NCBI RefSeq assembly: GCF_004784465.1
Contig: NZ_SRRU01000004.1
Coordinates: forward strand, 124,001 to 188,000
DNA: 64,000 nucleotides
Reading direction: 5' to 3'
DNA from: Streptomyces griseoluteus
Lineage (GTDB): Bacteria; Actinomycetota; Actinomycetes; Streptomycetales; Streptomycetaceae
Shown: in pieces, positions 63,895 through 64,000 of the stretch
Numbering within the stretch: position 1 is the stretch's first letter
Layout of the letters: each line of letters opens with the position of its first letter
Made by a program: the position numbers and the translations under genes
The notes under the pieces: model-generated
The model's input: the letters and a program-made list of their open reading frames with translations, nothing else
What the model was told of the DNA's origin: nothing
Databases searched by the model: none

Positions 63895-64000
63895 TCATGC
63901 TCCTTGGGCATGGGACGAGGTCTCTGCGGCCGGGCCCGAAGGTGGCTCGGAAGAAAGCTTCGCCTCGGTGGCCGGTTCGGCGGAGTTCCCGCCCTTGCGT
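63895..64000 (-). CDS. yidD: C-terminal tail of the YidD membrane insertion efficiency factor (partial)
   Basis: The minus-strand frame ending at a TGA (63897-63895) reads KGGNSAEPATEAKLSSEP, continuing to HAQGA at the stop. It is a low-complexity C-terminus and the rest lies beyond the window. The identity rests on the fixed gene order yidD-yidC and on the yidC ribosome-binding site overlapping its stop, not on a conserved motif. Confidence 0.6.
   Translation of the reverse strand, partial: RKGGNSAEPATEAKLSSEPPSGPAAETSSHAQGA

Overview
The window is a stretch of Streptomyces core chromosome. The evidence is very high GC with actinomycete codon use, the sporulation pair ssgR-ssgA, a fused cydDC, the mycothiol-related ino1, and many copies of the Streptomyces ParB site GTTTCACGTGAAAC. 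The right end runs into yidC and the tail of yidD, so oriC/dnaA should lie a few kb beyond position 64000. I see no insertion sequence, prophage, CRISPR array, tRNA or rRNA. Gene order from about 30 kb onward matches the conserved actinobacterial origin-proximal arrangement known from Mycobacterium (dnaB-rplI-rpsR-ssb-rpsF, then a bifunctional PBP, padR, ino1, and pcnA-DUF6049-murJ-sigM-trxBA-parBA-rsmG-jag-yidC).

Layout. 1-15.7 kb: kptA (5' cut), an F420-type oxidoreductase, a HAD phosphatase, the cytochrome bd operon cydA-cydB-cydDC behind a Rex operator, an aromatic aminotransferase, a LacI regulator with the only TTA codon I found, a metallophosphoesterase, a membrane protein, and thiC behind a TPP riboswitch. 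16-25 kb: a His-rich YibE/F-like protein, ssgA-ssgR, small membrane proteins, a cupin, ptpA overlapping a PLP-dependent lyase, a LysR regulator, a Nudix protein and a flavohaemoglobin-like protein. 25-30 kb: GNAT proteins, an HbpS-like protein, a divergent MFS/MarR pair and a serine hydrolase. 30-36 kb: dnaB, a MATE pump and the rpsF-ssb-rpsR-rplI operon. 36-48 kb: femX with an alanine-racemase-like neighbour, a polytopic glycosyltransferase, a class A PBP, padR-ino1, an MFS protein and the CCA-adding enzyme. 48-64 kb: a secreted/anchored DUF6049-type protein, murJ, a pseudokinase, sigM and its anti-sigma factor, trxB-trxA (SigR promoter), a GNAT protein, parAB, rsmG, jag, yidC and yidD.

How the parts fit. 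Three themes recur: redox and respiration (Rex-cyd, SigR-trxBA, ino1), envelope and peptidoglycan (femX, PBP, murJ, pseudokinase, sigM, ssgA), and replication/segregation (dnaB, ssb, parAB, 12 perfect and 2 variant parS sites, DnaA-box groups).

The most interesting signals are regulatory or architectural. parS sites are built into genes: three encode VSRET inside proteins, one holds the cydDC start codon, two coincide with longer palindromes resembling terminators, and a variant forms an arm of the extended P3 of the TPP riboswitch. DnaA-box-like sites cluster in the dnaB/MATE gap and just upstream of parA. An alanine-racemase-like protein next to femX keeps the PLP lysine but seems to lack the catalytic tyrosine. 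I found no clear novel multi-gene defence or metabolic system; this is mostly conserved chromosome.
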